From Variovorax sp. 679 (lineage in GTDB: Bacteria > Pseudomonadota > Gammaproteobacteria > Burkholderiales > Burkholderiaceae_C): a stretch of DNA of 64,000 bases. The translations under genes were made by a program, and so were the position numbers. The notes beneath the pieces were generated by a model. The model was given only the letters and a program-made list of their open reading frames with translations, did not search any database and was not told where the DNA came from. Position 1 is the first letter of the stretch, and every line of letters starts with the position of its first letter. This document shows positions 1 through 11,496 of the stretch, piece by piece. The stretch lies in NCBI RefSeq assembly GCF_003952185.1, contig NZ_RXFS01000004.1, positions 124,001-188,000 of the forward strand, given 5' to 3'.

Positions 1-1077
<1,077 letters not shown>

Positions 1078-1087
1078 CCAAGGCACA

Positions 1088-1180
1088 CCCCCAGGCTTCG
1101 CGCACTTCGTGTCGCTGCGCCAACCCCCTTGCAGGGGGCAATACCAGCGGCCCGGCAAAGCCGGTTCCGCGGTATTCCTG
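1088..1180 (+). repeat. Structured intergenic repeat, copy 1 (downstream of mreB)
   Basis: About 93 bp beginning CCCCCAGG and ending with CCTG. It contains a CCCCC/GGGGG hairpin and a longer hairpin whose outer arms read AATACC and GGTATT around a GCGG/CCGC and CCGG/CCGG stem. Three further copies (4775-4864, 6180-6268, 41921-42012) lie in the opposite orientation, each after a minus-strand gene. All four therefore have the same polarity relative to the gene they follow. There is no T-run, so it is not a standard intrinsic terminator. Confidence 0.9.
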
Positions 1181-1249
1181 GCAATGGATCGTGTGTTAAT
1201 TTCCTGCGTTGCAAGTCGCGCAAGGCGCGGTGAAAACTAGGCCGAATTC

Positions 1250-2209
1250 ATGCCTCTGGGCACGCTCGATCGCACAGCGCCACCCCTGTTCAACCAGGGG
1301 CAGTCGGCACTCAGCAAGCTGATCTTCTTCGGCGCGCTCGCCCTGTTCCTCATGGTGGCCGATGCGCGCTTCCACATCGTCCAGCCGATCCGCGCCGGCA
1401 TCGGCGCGGTGCTCTACCCGGTGCAATGGGTGGCGCTGAAGCCGGTGCAGGCCGTGCTGGGCGGCGGGCGCTACCTCGAAGACCTGCAGACCGCCCAGCG
1501 CAACGAGGAAGACGCACGCAAGGCGCTGATGATGCAGGCCGAGCGCGCCGCGCAGGCCGACACGCTGGCGCAGGACAACGCCCGCCTGCGCGAGCTGCTC
1601 GAGCTGCGCCAGACCACCACCACGCCGGGCCGCGCCGCCGAAGTGCTCTACGACGCGGCCGACCCCTACACCCGCAAGATCGTCATCGACCAGGGCCTGG
1701 CCCAGGGCGTCCAGCCAGGCTCGCCGGTGATCGACGCGCGCGGCGTGCTCGGGCAGGTCACGCAGGTGCTGCCCTTCACGAGCGAGGTCACGCTGGTGAT
1801 CGACCGCGACCTTTCCATTCCCGTGCAGAACACCCGCACCGGCGTGCGCAGCGTGGCCTTCGGCGACGCCTCGGCCCACGGCGGCGGGCTGGAGCTGCGT
1901 TTCATGGCTGCCAATGCCGATCTGCAGGAGGGCGACCTGCTCTCCACCAGCGGCGTCGACGGCATCTACCCCGCCGGCCTACCGGTGGCGAAGATCGAAC
2001 GCATCGAGCGTCGCGCCGACTCGGCCTTTGCCCGCATCTACTGCGTGCCGCTGGCCCATGTGACGGCCGCGCGCTACGTGCTGGTGCTCGAACCGACGGG
2101 CACGCCGGCCGCGCCGCCGCCGGCCGCGCCCGTCACGACCCAGCGCAAGCGCCCCGAGGGCAAGCCTGGCGCGGGCAAGAACGAGAAGAAGCCGGGAGTC
2201 CGCCCATGA
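1250..2209 (+). CDS. mreC: Rod shape-determining protein MreC
   Basis: Periplasmic scaffold of the elongasome, anchored in the inner membrane. One N-terminal membrane segment (about residues 24-40) is followed by a coiled-coil stretch rich in Glu, Gln and Ala (about 75-120). The MreC beta-barrel core follows (for example the GSPVIDARGVLGQV region near 158), then a Pro/Lys-rich tail. The length of 319 residues is usual for beta-proteobacteria. Its stop overlaps the mreD start by four bases (ATGA), indicating translational coupling. Confidence 0.97.
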   Translation: MPLGTLDRTAPPLFNQGQSALSKLIFFGALALFLMVADARFHIVQPIRAGIGAVLYPVQWVALKPVQAVLGGGRYLEDLQTAQRNEEDARKALMMQAERAAQADTLAQDNARLRELLELRQTTTTPGRAAEVLYDAADPYTRKIVIDQGLAQGVQPGSPVIDARGVLGQVTQVLPFTSEVTLVIDRDLSIPVQNTRTGVRSVAFGDASAHGGGLELRFMAANADLQEGDLLSTSGVDGIYPAGLPVAKIERIERRADSAFARIYCVPLAHVTAARYVLVLEPTGTPAAPPPAAPVTTQRKRPEGKPGAGKNEKKPGVRP

Positions 2210-2727
2210 TCAAGCGTCCCGGCCAGCAGCAGCTCCTGCTGCCCGTCAGCCCTCTCTTCATGTGGAGCAGCCTCGTGGTGGCGCTGCTCGTCAACATGAT
2301 TCCCATCGGCCGCGCGGTCTGGATGCCCGACCTGCTGGCACTGGTGATCGTGTTCTGGGGCGTGCACCAGCCCGCGCGCGTGGGCATCGGCGCGGCCTTC
2401 GTGTTCGGCCTGTGCATGGACGTGCACCAGTCGTCGATGCTGGGCCAGCATGCGCTGTCCTACACCACGCTGGGCTTCTTCGCGATCACCATCCACCGGC
2501 GCCTGCTGTGGTATCCGGTGGCCTCGCAGGCGCTGCAGGTGCTGCCGCTCTTCGCGCTGTCGCAGTTCATCGAGGTGGTCACGCGGATGATCGGCGGTGG
2601 CGTGTTTCCGGGCTGGACGGTGCTGGCCTCGCCCGCCATCGAGGCTGCGCTGTGGCCGCTCGCAACGGCCCTGCTGCTGGCACCCCAGCGCAGAACCCCG
2701 GAACCGGACGAGAACCGCCCCCTCTAA
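2206..2727 (+). CDS. mreD: Rod shape-determining protein MreD
   Basis: Small integral membrane protein of the elongasome, 173 residues, almost entirely hydrophobic with about five membrane segments. The start at 2206 is fixed by the ATGA overlap with mreC. Position between mreC and mrdA supports the assignment, as MreD sequences are weakly conserved. A 54-base gap separates it from mrdA. Confidence 0.95.
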   Translation: MIKRPGQQQLLLPVSPLFMWSSLVVALLVNMIPIGRAVWMPDLLALVIVFWGVHQPARVGIGAAFVFGLCMDVHQSSMLGQHALSYTTLGFFAITIHRRLLWYPVASQALQVLPLFALSQFIEVVTRMIGGGVFPGWTVLASPAIEAALWPLATALLLAPQRRTPEPDENRPL

Positions 2728-2781
2728 GCCCCGTTCCCCGCATTTGCCATCGCACCTGCGCGCGCCTAAGCTCCCATCGCA

Positions 2782-4752
2782 ATGACCGAAATCCGCAACG
2801 TCGCCGCAGACCTCGCGCGCTTCAAGCGCCGTGTGATCGTCATCGGGCTGGCGGTGCTTTTCGCGTTCGGGCTGCTGTGCGCGCGGCTGGTGTACCTGCA
2901 GGTCACGCGGCACGAAGACCTGGCCGAGCAGGCCGAGAGCAACCGCACGGCGGTGGTGCCGGTGGTGCCCAACCGGGGCTTGATCCTCGACCGCAACGGC
3001 ATCGTGCTGGCCTCCAACTATTCGGCCTATACGCTGGAGATCACGCCCTCGAAGGTGGGCGACGTCGAGGAGACCATCGACAGCCTCACGCAGGTGCTCG
3101 AGGTTTCGCCGCGCGACCGCCGCCGCTTCAAGCGCCTGCGCGAAGACTCGCGCAGCTTCGACTCCATCCCCATCCGCACCCGCCTGAGCGACGAGGAGGT
3201 CGCGCGCTTCGCGGCCCAGCGCTACCGCTTCCCGGGCGTGGAGATCAAGGCCCGCCTGTTCCGCAACTACCCGCAGGGCGAGCTGGCCTCGCACGTGCTC
3301 GGCTACATCGGCCGCATCAACCAGCGCGAGAAGACCGCGATGGAAGACTGGGACGAGGAAGACCAGGCCAACTACAAGGGCACCGACTACATCGGCAAGC
3401 TCGGCATCGAGCAGAGCTACGAGAAGACGCTGCACGGCCAGACCGGCGTGGAGCAGATGGAAACCTCGGCCGGCGGCCGCGCCGTTCGCCGCCTCGCCAG
3501 CCACCCCGCCACGCCGGGCAACACCGTGATGCTGTCGCTCGACATCAAGCTGCAGAAGCTGGTGGAGGACATGTACGGCGACCGCCGCGGCGCGCTGGTG
3601 GCCATCGACCCGAAGACCGGCGAGGTGCTGGCCTTCGTGAGCAAGCCCACCTTCGACCCCAACCTCTTCGTCGAGGGCATCGATAACGAAAGCTGGGCGG
3701 CGCTGACCGAATCCATCGACAAGCCGCTGCTGAACCGCGCCCTGCGCGGCACCTACCCGCCCGGCTCCACCTACAAGCCCTTCATGGCCATGGCGGCGCT
3801 GCAGACCGGCAAGCGCGGACCCAGCGTGGTGGTGAACGACCCTGGCTACTTCAACTTCGGCGGCCACCGCTTCGGCAGCCCCGAAGGCTACCTGGGCGGT
3901 GTCGACATGCGCCGCTCGATCCAGCTGTCGAGCAACATCTACTACTACTCGCTGGCCAACGAGATGGGCGTGGACCTGATCCACGACTTCATGAAGCCGC
4001 TGGGCTTCGGCCAGATCACCGGCATCGACCTGGGCGGCGAGGTGCGCGGCGTGCTGCCCAGCACCGAGTGGAAGCGCAACGCCTACAAGCGCCCCGAGCA
4101 GAAGAAGTGGTACGCGGGCGAGACCATCTCGCTGGGCATCGGGCAGGGCTACAACTCCTTCACGATGCTGCAGCTGGCGCAGGCCACGGCCATCGTGGCC
4201 GACGGCGGCCTCAAGCACAAGCCGCACCTCGTGCTGGCCACGCGCAACACGGTGAGCGGGCAGGTGGTGCCGCTGGCGCAGCCGCCGGCGGAAAACCTGG
4301 GCTACTCGGCCGCCAACGTCGCGGTGATCCGCGAGGGCCTGACCAGCGTGGTCACCAGCGGCACCGCGCGCGGCGTGTTCGCGGGCGCGGCCTACCAGGC
4401 GGCCGGCAAGACCGGCACGGCGCAGGCCGTGACCCAGGCGCAGAACACCAAGTACAACGCGCGCGCCCTCGAGGAGCACCAGCGCGACCACGCGTTGTTC
4501 ATGGCCTTCGCACCGGTGAACGATCCGAAGATCGCCGTGGCCGTGATCGTGGAGAACGCCGGCTGGGGTGCGGGCGCCGCGGCCCCCATCGCGCGCCGGG
4601 TGTTCGACTACTGGCTTGCGAACCAGTACCCGAGCGAGGCCGACATGGCGGCGATCAAGATCGGCAAGGCGACCGCGCCGATCGGCAAGCCGCGCGTGGC
4701 GAGCGAAGTGGCATGGCCGGCGCCGGCTGCGATCCCTGCTACCGCGCCCTGA
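2782..4752 (+). CDS. mrdA: Penicillin-binding protein 2 (peptidoglycan DD-transpeptidase MrdA)
   Basis: Class B PBP that crosslinks peptidoglycan during elongation. An N-terminal membrane anchor (about residues 17-36) is followed by the dimerisation domain and a transpeptidase domain. The acyl-serine motif is STYK at 329-332, SSN is at 383-385 and KTG at 543-545. The length of 656 residues is normal. The partner glycosyltransferase rodA, often the next gene in beta-proteobacteria, is absent here: a repeat and then the minus-strand fahA follow. Confidence 0.97.
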   Translation: MTEIRNVAADLARFKRRVIVIGLAVLFAFGLLCARLVYLQVTRHEDLAEQAESNRTAVVPVVPNRGLILDRNGIVLASNYSAYTLEITPSKVGDVEETIDSLTQVLEVSPRDRRRFKRLREDSRSFDSIPIRTRLSDEEVARFAAQRYRFPGVEIKARLFRNYPQGELASHVLGYIGRINQREKTAMEDWDEEDQANYKGTDYIGKLGIEQSYEKTLHGQTGVEQMETSAGGRAVRRLASHPATPGNTVMLSLDIKLQKLVEDMYGDRRGALVAIDPKTGEVLAFVSKPTFDPNLFVEGIDNESWAALTESIDKPLLNRALRGTYPPGSTYKPFMAMAALQTGKRGPSVVVNDPGYFNFGGHRFGSPEGYLGGVDMRRSIQLSSNIYYYSLANEMGVDLIHDFMKPLGFGQITGIDLGGEVRGVLPSTEWKRNAYKRPEQKKWYAGETISLGIGQGYNSFTMLQLAQATAIVADGGLKHKPHLVLATRNTVSGQVVPLAQPPAENLGYSAANVAVIREGLTSVVTSGTARGVFAGAAYQAAGKTGTAQAVTQAQNTKYNARALEEHQRDHALFMAFAPVNDPKIAVAVIVENAGWGAGAAAPIARRVFDYWLANQYPSEADMAAIKIGKATAPIGKPRVASEVAWPAPAAIPATAP

Positions 4753-4774
4753 CCGCTCAGGGCAAGGGCTCCTT

Positions 4775-4864
4775 CAGGAATACCGCGGAACCGGCTTGGC
4801 CGGGCCGCAGGTATTGCCCCCTGCAAGGGGGTTGGCGGCCACACGAAGTGGGCAAGCCTGGGGG
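4775..4864 (-). repeat. Structured intergenic repeat, copy 2 (downstream of fahA)
   Basis: Same element as 1088-1180 in reverse orientation. Its CCCCCAGG end, read on the minus strand, directly abuts the TAA stop of fahA. The outer stem arms are AATACC and GGTATT, as in copy 1, and the inner stem carries a TTG loop instead of TTT. It fills most of the gap between mrdA and fahA. Confidence 0.9.
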
Positions 4865-6133
<1,269 letters not shown>

Positions 6134-6179
6134 GGAGGATGTCTTTCAGGCAAATGTTCTAAAGGGTCCAGACTCTTTC

Positions 6180-6268
6180 GGGGAACACCGCGGAACCGGC
6201 TTTGCCGGGCCGCAGGTGTTGCCCCCGGAAGGGGGTTGGCGGCCACACGAAGTGGGCAAGCCTGGGGG
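6180..6268 (-). repeat. Structured intergenic repeat, copy 3 (downstream of the Bug receptor)
   Basis: Third copy, six bases after the stop of the 6275-7249 gene. Its outer stem arms are AACACC and GGTGTT: both sides changed relative to copies 1 and 2 (AATACC/GGTATT), so pairing is kept. The central hairpin has CCCCC/GGGGG arms with a loop different from copies 1 and 2. Confidence 0.9.
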
Positions 6269-6274
6269 CGAGCT

Positions 6275-7249
6275 TTACTCTGCGGTCATGCCGGCCTTCT
6301 TGGCCACGTCGCCCAGGCGCTTGTATTCGGTCTCTGTCAGCGTCGTCAGCTCCTGTGCCGACGAACCGCGCGGCGAGAAGCCGGCCTGCGCCAGCTTGGC
6401 CTTCACGTCGGGCATCGCGAGTGCCTCGACGAAGGCTTCGTTCAGTGCCTTCACGACCGGCGCCGGCAGCTTCGCCGGGCCGTACACGCCGAACCACGGC
6501 TCCAGCGCATAGCCTTTCAGGCCTGCCTCGGCCATCGTCGGCACGTCGGGCAGCGAGGGCGAGCGCGTGGGGCCCGCCACCGCCAGCGCGCGCAGCTTGC
6601 CGGCCTGGATGTGCGGCAGCGAGGCCGGCAGGTTGTCGAACATCACGCCGATGTTGTTGCCCAGCATGTCGGTGATGGCCGGGCCGCTGCCCTTGTAGGC
6701 GACGTGCACGAGATCGGTGCCGGTCATCTGCGCGAACATCACGCCGGCCAGGTTCATCGAGGTGCCGGCGCCCGCGGTGGCGTAGGGCATGCCGGGGTTC
6801 TTCTTCGCGGCCGCGATCAGGTCGGGCACCGACTTCACGGCCGAGGCCGCCGGCACTTCGAGCACGATGGTCGAGGTGCCCAGCAGGCTGATGGCGGTGA
6901 AGTCCTTGCGCGGGTCGAAGGCCATCGACTTGTAGATGTGCGGGTTCAGCGCATTGGTCGAGATCGCGCCGAAGCCGATGGTGTAGCCGTCGGGCGCGGC
7001 CTTGGCCACCGCGTCCATGCCGATGTTGCCGCCCGCGCCGCCGCGGTTGTCGATCAGCACCGGCTGGCCCAGCTTCTCCGACACCTTCTGGCCCACGGTG
7101 CGCGCTACCAGGTCAGTGGTGCCGCCCGGGGTGTAGGGCACGATGAAGCGGATGGGCTTGGACGGATAGTCGGCCGCATGCGTGAGGAAGGGCGCGGCGA
7201 GCAGGGCCACGGCCGCTGCGCGACGCGTGAGGGTGAACACGGTCTTCAT
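6275..7249 (-). CDS. Bug-family periplasmic solute-binding protein (TctC-like)
   Basis: A 324-residue protein with a signal peptide of about 25 residues (cut after THAA), then [19 protein letters not shown], the N-terminal signature of the Bug/TctC receptors of tripartite tricarboxylate transporters. It probably captures an aromatic or carboxylic acid for import. The start overlaps the stop of hmgA by four bases, placing it inside the homogentisate operon. No TctA/TctB membrane genes are adjacent; a tctBA pair without a receptor lies at 42018-44031. The ligand cannot be read from sequence. Confidence 0.92.
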   Translation of the reverse strand: MKTVFTLTRRAAAVALLAAPFLTHAADYPSKPIRFIVPYTPGGTTDLVARTVGQKVSEKLGQPVLIDNRGGAGGNIGMDAVAKAAPDGYTIGFGAISTNALNPHIYKSMAFDPRKDFTAISLLGTSTIVLEVPAASAVKSVPDLIAAAKKNPGMPYATAGAGTSMNLAGVMFAQMTGTDLVHVAYKGSGPAITDMLGNNIGVMFDNLPASLPHIQAGKLRALAVAGPTRSPSLPDVPTMAEAGLKGYALEPWFGVYGPAKLPAPVVKALNEAFVEALAMPDVKAKLAQAGFSPRGSSAQELTTLTETEYKRLGDVAKKAGMTAE

Positions 7250-8556
7250 GCCTTGAATTGATCCTTGAGGCCGGCCCAGCAGTCGGCGTAGTCGGTGTCG
7301 AGCGCGGGGCTCTTCAGCGCGAAGTTCGTCGGAATGAAGCGGTAGCGGCTCTCGAACATGAAGGCCAGCGTGTTGTCCAGCTTGTGCGGCTTCAGGTCGG
7401 CGTGGGTGGCCTTGTCGAAGGCTTCCTCGTCGGGGCCGTGCGGCACCATGCAGTTGTGCAGGCTGGCGCCGCCGGGCTTGAAGCCGCCCGGCTTGGCGTC
7501 GTACTCGCCCAGCACCAAGCCCATGAACTCGCTCATCAGGTTGCGGTGGAACCATGGCGGACGGAAGGTGTTCTCCATCACCATCCAGCGCGGCGGGAAG
7601 ATCACGAAGTCGCAGTTGGCCGTGCCGGGCGTGTCGCTGGGCGAGGTCAGCACGGTGAAGATCGACGGATCGGGATGGTCGAAGCTGATCGAGCCGATCA
7701 CCATGAAGTGCGCGGTGTCGTACTTCACCGGCGCCAGGTTGCCGTGCCAGGCGACCACGTTGAAGGGCGACTGCTTCATCGGCGCCTGCCAGAAGCGGCC
7801 GCCGAACTTCTTGACGACCTCGTAGCCGCCTTCTTCCGATTCGAAGGCCGCCACCGGCGCCTGGAAGTCGCGTGCGTTGGCCAGGCCGTTCGAGCCGATC
7901 GGGCCCAGCTCCGGCAGGCGGAAGTGCGCGCCGTAGTTCTCGCACACGTAGCCGCGCGAAAGCCCATCGGGCAGCGCGACCTTGAAGGCCATGCCGCGCG
8001 GCAGCACCGCGATTTCGCCGGGCTTCACGTCGAGCACGCCGAGTTCGGTGGTGATGACGAGGCGGCCCTGCTGGGGAACGATCAGCATCTCGCCGTCGGC
8101 GTTGACGAAGGCGCGGCGCTCCATCGAGCGGCCGGCGAGATACATCAGCGAGCCGATGCCGACCTGCGACTCGGCATCGCCATTGGCCGCGATGGTGCGC
8201 ATGCCGTCGATGAAGTCGGCTCCGGCCGCGCCGTCCAGCGGCTGCGGGTGCCAGCGCAGGGGCTCGGGCGGCAGCGCGATCTCGCGGTCGGCGCCGGTGG
8301 TCCAGTGCGCCTGCGCGTAGGGCTGGTAGCGGCCGGACACCACCGAGGGCTGGCGGCGGTAGAGCCAGGTGCGGCGGTTCTCGTGGCGCGGCGCGGTGAA
8401 GGCGGTGCCGGAGATCAGCTCGGTGTAGAGGTCGAAGGGCCCGCGCTGCGGATTGTTGCGGCCCTGGGGCAGGGCGCCGGGCACGGCCTCGGAGGCGTAT
8501 TCGTTGCCGAAGCCGCTCTGGTAGCGCCGTTCGGAGGGCGGGGTTGCTTGGGTCAT
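7246..8556 (-). CDS. hmgA: Homogentisate 1,2-dioxygenase
   Basis: Non-haem iron ring-cleavage enzyme converting homogentisate to 4-maleylacetoacetate. The 436-residue protein begins [20 protein letters not shown], and YQSGFGNE is the family's N-terminal hallmark. Iron-ligand segments are visible: [17 protein letters not shown] supplies a His and a Glu, and [10 protein letters not shown] a further His. The ATG at 8556 was chosen because the family begins just upstream of this motif. It overlaps the Bug receptor by four bases and follows the small DUF2783 gene. Confidence 0.98.
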   Translation of the reverse strand: MTQATPPSERRYQSGFGNEYASEAVPGALPQGRNNPQRGPFDLYTELISGTAFTAPRHENRRTWLYRRQPSVVSGRYQPYAQAHWTTGADREIALPPEPLRWHPQPLDGAAGADFIDGMRTIAANGDAESQVGIGSLMYLAGRSMERRAFVNADGEMLIVPQQGRLVITTELGVLDVKPGEIAVLPRGMAFKVALPDGLSRGYVCENYGAHFRLPELGPIGSNGLANARDFQAPVAAFESEEGGYEVVKKFGGRFWQAPMKQSPFNVVAWHGNLAPVKYDTAHFMVIGSISFDHPDPSIFTVLTSPSDTPGTANCDFVIFPPRWMVMENTFRPPWFHRNLMSEFMGLVLGEYDAKPGGFKPGGASLHNCMVPHGPDEEAFDKATHADLKPHKLDNTLAFMFESRYRFIPTNFALKSPALDTDYADCWAGLKDQFKA

Positions 8557-8599
8557 GTGCTTTCTCTTTCGGGAGTCGCGATTGAGGTCGGATTCGGGT

Positions 8600-8800
8600 C
8601 TAGCCGGCGCGCGCCGCGTCGAAGGCTTCGCGCAGCACGGCCAGCGAACCGACGTGGTTGGCCAGCACCAGCACGAGGCGCGCGTTGAAGGCATGGCTCT
8701 CCTCGGTGGAAAGCCCTTGGTGCGCCTCGATGAGCGCTTCGTAGAAGTCGTCGGGCGCTTCGAGGTTCGGCGCGGTGATGAGGTGTTGTTGCTGCTGCAT
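8600..8800 (-). CDS. Small DUF2783 protein, possible hydroxylase coupling subunit
   Basis: A 66-residue acidic, helix-rich protein ([23 protein letters not shown]...) with no membrane segment or cofactor motif. It begins five bases after the stop of the flavoprotein hydroxylase and precedes hmgA. The P. putida 3-hydroxyphenylacetate 6-hydroxylase is, as I recall, a flavoprotein (MhaA) needing a small partner (MhaB) and yields homogentisate. The size and position fit that partner, but this is an inference from context. Confidence 0.8.
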   Translation of the reverse strand: MQQQQHLITAPNLEAPDDFYEALIEAHQGLSTEESHAFNARLVLVLANHVGSLAVLREAFDAARAG

Positions 8801-8805
8801 GGTGT

Positions 8806-10443
8806 TCACGCCTTTGCCAGTGCGCGGTCGATGGCCGCGCTGATGTTCGCCGCCGTGGGCTGTCGCCAGCGCGCACACACGTGCTGGTCGGGCCGCAGGA
8901 GGTAGACGGTACCGGGTCGCGCGTCGTAGCGCTGCGTGGCGAGCTCGGCGTCGGCGCCGCTGCCTTCCACGCGAACCACGTGCAGCGGGAAGTCGCTCGC
9001 CTTCAGTGCCTGCAGGCTGCGCTCGACGGCTTGGCCCTGGCCGAACAGCAACGCGGTGAATTGCGAGACATGGCATTCGCGCAGCAGCCAGCCGGTGCTG
9101 CCATCCGCATGCACGACGGGTGCATCGGCCGCCGCGGCGCCCGGCACCATCGCGCCAGCAAAGGCCTCGTCGTCCGGCGTGTTGAGCGGCGAATCGCGCA
9201 GCACCGTGGCCACCGACAGCCGCCCGCTGTTCACCAGCGTGCGCGCGAAGGCGTGGCGCTTGGTCAGCTCCAGCACCGCGTCGCGGAAGAGGCGGCTCAC
9301 CTCGCTCTTGGGCGTGATGAAGTCGGTCGCGCGCGTGGAGTTGCGGATGTTCTCGTCGGCCGCGAACTCGCGCTCGCTGGCGTAGCTGTCGAGCAGCGCG
9401 TCGGGCGCGTCGCCGCGTACCACGGCCGCGAGCTTCCAGGCGAGGTTGTCGGCGTCCTGCACGCCCGAGTTGGCGCCGCGCGCGCCGAAGGGCGACACGC
9501 CGTGCGCCGAGTCGCCCGCGAACAGCACGCGGCCGTGGCGGAAGCGCTCCATGCGCTGGCAGGCGAAGGTGTAGACGCTGGCCCAGCCGATCTGGAACTG
9601 CACGCCCTCGAAGCCGATGCTGTCGAGCAGCGCGCGCACGCGCGGCGTGATGTTCTCGGGCTTGCGCTCCTCCGCCGGGTCGGCGTCCCAGCCGAGCTGG
9701 AAGTCCACGCGCCACATGCCGTCGGCCTGCTTGTGCAGCAGCACGCTCTGGCCGGGGTGGAACGACGGGTCGAACCAGAAGCGCCGCTCGGTGGGCAGGT
9801 GCGCGTCCATCGTGATGTCGGCGATCAGGAAGCGGTCGCGGAACACGCGGCCCTTGGCTTCCTGGCCCAGCATCTGGCGCAGGTTGGAGCGCGAGCCGTC
9901 GCAGGCGGCGACGTAGTCCGCCTGCAGCCGGTAGCTGCCGTCGGGCGTTTCCACCGTCAGCACGGCGCCGTCGTCGCGCTGCTCGATGCCGGTGACCTTG
10001 TTGTTCCAGCGCAGGTCGATCAGCGGCAGCTCGGCCGCGCGCTCGACGAGGTAGCCCTCGACGTAGTACTGCTGCAGGTTGATGAAGGCCGGGCGCTCGT
10101 GGCCGGGCTCAGGCAGTAGGTCGAAGCGGTAGACCTGCTCGTCGTGGAAGAACACCTTGCCCACGTTCCACGACACGCCCTTGTCGACCATGCGGTCGCC
10201 GCAGCCCAGGCGGTCGAACACCTCGAGCGTGCGCTTGGCGAAGCAGATCGCGCGCGAGCCGCTGGAAAGAGTGTTGTCGTTGTCGAGCAGCACCACGGGC
10301 ACCTGCCGCAGCGCGAGGTCGATGGCCAGCGCCAGGCCCACCGGGCCGGCGCCGACCACCACCACCGGGTGGCGGGCGGGCTCGGCCGCATCCTGGTCGA
10401 CGTGGCGGCGGTAGTCGAAGCGCAGGCTCTGATAGTCGATCAC
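8806..10443 (-). CDS. FAD-dependent aromatic hydroxylase (class A flavoprotein; MhaA/MhpA-like)
   Basis: A 545-residue group A flavin monooxygenase. The dinucleotide fold GAGPVG is at residues 31-36, the DG motif in CDGSRSNLRQ lies near 180, and FAGDSAHGVSPFGARGAN forms the FAD-ribityl GD motif. The GTG start at 10443 is preferred because GGAGACAAG stands just ahead of it and the region upstream codes in the wrong context. Lying ahead of a DUF2783 gene and hmgA, it probably makes homogentisate, perhaps from 3-hydroxyphenylacetate. A 3-(3-hydroxyphenyl)propionate-type substrate is the alternative. Confidence 0.9.
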   Translation of the reverse strand: MIDYQSLRFDYRRHVDQDAAEPARHPVVVVGAGPVGLALAIDLALRQVPVVLLDNDNTLSSGSRAICFAKRTLEVFDRLGCGDRMVDKGVSWNVGKVFFHDEQVYRFDLLPEPGHERPAFINLQQYYVEGYLVERAAELPLIDLRWNNKVTGIEQRDDGAVLTVETPDGSYRLQADYVAACDGSRSNLRQMLGQEAKGRVFRDRFLIADITMDAHLPTERRFWFDPSFHPGQSVLLHKQADGMWRVDFQLGWDADPAEERKPENITPRVRALLDSIGFEGVQFQIGWASVYTFACQRMERFRHGRVLFAGDSAHGVSPFGARGANSGVQDADNLAWKLAAVVRGDAPDALLDSYASEREFAADENIRNSTRATDFITPKSEVSRLFRDAVLELTKRHAFARTLVNSGRLSVATVLRDSPLNTPDDEAFAGAMVPGAAAADAPVVHADGSTGWLLRECHVSQFTALLFGQGQAVERSLQALKASDFPLHVVRVEGSGADAELATQRYDARPGTVYLLRPDQHVCARWRQPTAANISAAIDRALAKA

Positions 10444-10505
10444 GTACTTGTCTCCGTGTCTTCTCTGATCTTTTCTTCTGTCTTGCTCCTTCGGGGAGCC
10501 GGGAA

Positions 10506-11465
10506 TCAGCCCTCCAGCGCCTTCCACATCTCGACGTCGCGCTCGGCCGTCCACACGCGCGGATCGGCATGGCCCGAGGCCTCGTCGTAGGCGCGGCTCA
10601 CGTCGAAGGGCATGCAGTGGTCGAAGATCACCCACTGGCTGTACTTGGGCTTGAGCTTCTCGTAGGTGTCCTTGTAGACCGCGTTCAGGTCGCGGCCGGC
10701 CTTCACGCCTTCCTGCACGCTGGCGTACACGTCGGAGATGAAGTTGCGCGTGCCCGTCAGGCCTTCCGCCACGGCTTCGGGCGTGGTCAGCGCGGCGCCG
10801 CGGCCCGGCACCAGCGCCACGGGCTTCAGCGCGGCGATGTTGTCCAGCGTCTGCGGCCAGTCCTTGAAGTAGGCGTCGCCGGCGTACGGCGTGGCGCCGA
10901 ACTCGACCAGGTCGCCCGACAGCAGCGTGCGCTCCTGCGGCAGCCAGACGACGGTGTCGCCCTTGGTGTGGCCGCGGCCGAGCTGGATCAGCTGCACCTC
11001 GAGCTTGCCCAGCCACAGCGTCATCTTGCCGGTGAAGGTCATGGTGGGCCAGGTCAGGCCCGGCGGCACCGTCTCGACGTTCTGGAACAGGCGCGGGAAG
11101 CGACCGATCTCGCTGGCCTTGTCTTCCTCGCCGCGCTCTACGATCAGGTCGCGCGTGTCCTGGCTGGCCAGGACGTGCTCGGCGCCGTAGCCAGCCGCGC
11201 CCAGCACGCGCACCGCGTGGTAGTGGGTGAGCACCACGTACTTGATGGGCTTGTCGGTCACCTCGCGGATGCGGCGCACCACGTCGGCGGCCATGGCGGG
11301 GGTGGCCTGGGTGTCGGCCACCAGCACGCAGTCGTCGCCGATCACGATGCCGGTGTTCGGGTCGCCTTCGGCGGTGTAGGCCCAGGCATGTTCCGAGATC
11401 TGGCTGAAGGTGACCTTCTTCTCTTCCATGTCGGCCTGGCTGGCGAATTTCTTGGCTTGGCTCAT
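10506..11465 (-). CDS. MBL-fold protein with degenerate metal site
   Basis: A 319-residue metallo-beta-lactamase-fold protein, first gene of the homogentisate operon. The usual HxHxDH motif reads HYHAVR at residues 81-86, keeping the two first-site His but losing Asp and His of the second site. GRGHTKGD supplies the third first-site His and LLSGDLV the bridging Asp. The C-terminal PGHG-type His is Arg (VPGRGA). It therefore has one plausible metal site rather than two. Its substrate is unknown; a thioester or lactone related to the pathway is possible. Divergent from the IclR gene. Confidence 0.88.
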   Translation of the reverse strand: MSQAKKFASQADMEEKKVTFSQISEHAWAYTAEGDPNTGIVIGDDCVLVADTQATPAMAADVVRRIREVTDKPIKYVVLTHYHAVRVLGAAGYGAEHVLASQDTRDLIVERGEEDKASEIGRFPRLFQNVETVPPGLTWPTMTFTGKMTLWLGKLEVQLIQLGRGHTKGDTVVWLPQERTLLSGDLVEFGATPYAGDAYFKDWPQTLDNIAALKPVALVPGRGAALTTPEAVAEGLTGTRNFISDVYASVQEGVKAGRDLNAVYKDTYEKLKPKYSQWVIFDHCMPFDVSRAYDEASGHADPRVWTAERDVEMWKALEG

Positions 11466-11496
11466 CGGGTGTCTCCGTCGGTGGGGTGGAATCTTG

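Noticed and set aside
2074-4491. 805-residue minus-strand reading frame opposite mreD and mrdA
   Set aside because: Shadow of GC-rich coding DNA: the plus strand carries complete, motif-bearing mreD and mrdA, while this frame is His/Arg/Ala-rich without domains.
8806-11016. 736-residue form of the flavoprotein hydroxylase
   Set aside because: The extra N-terminal part overlaps the MBL gene in another frame; the GTG at 10443 has a good ribosome-binding site and matches the family N terminus.
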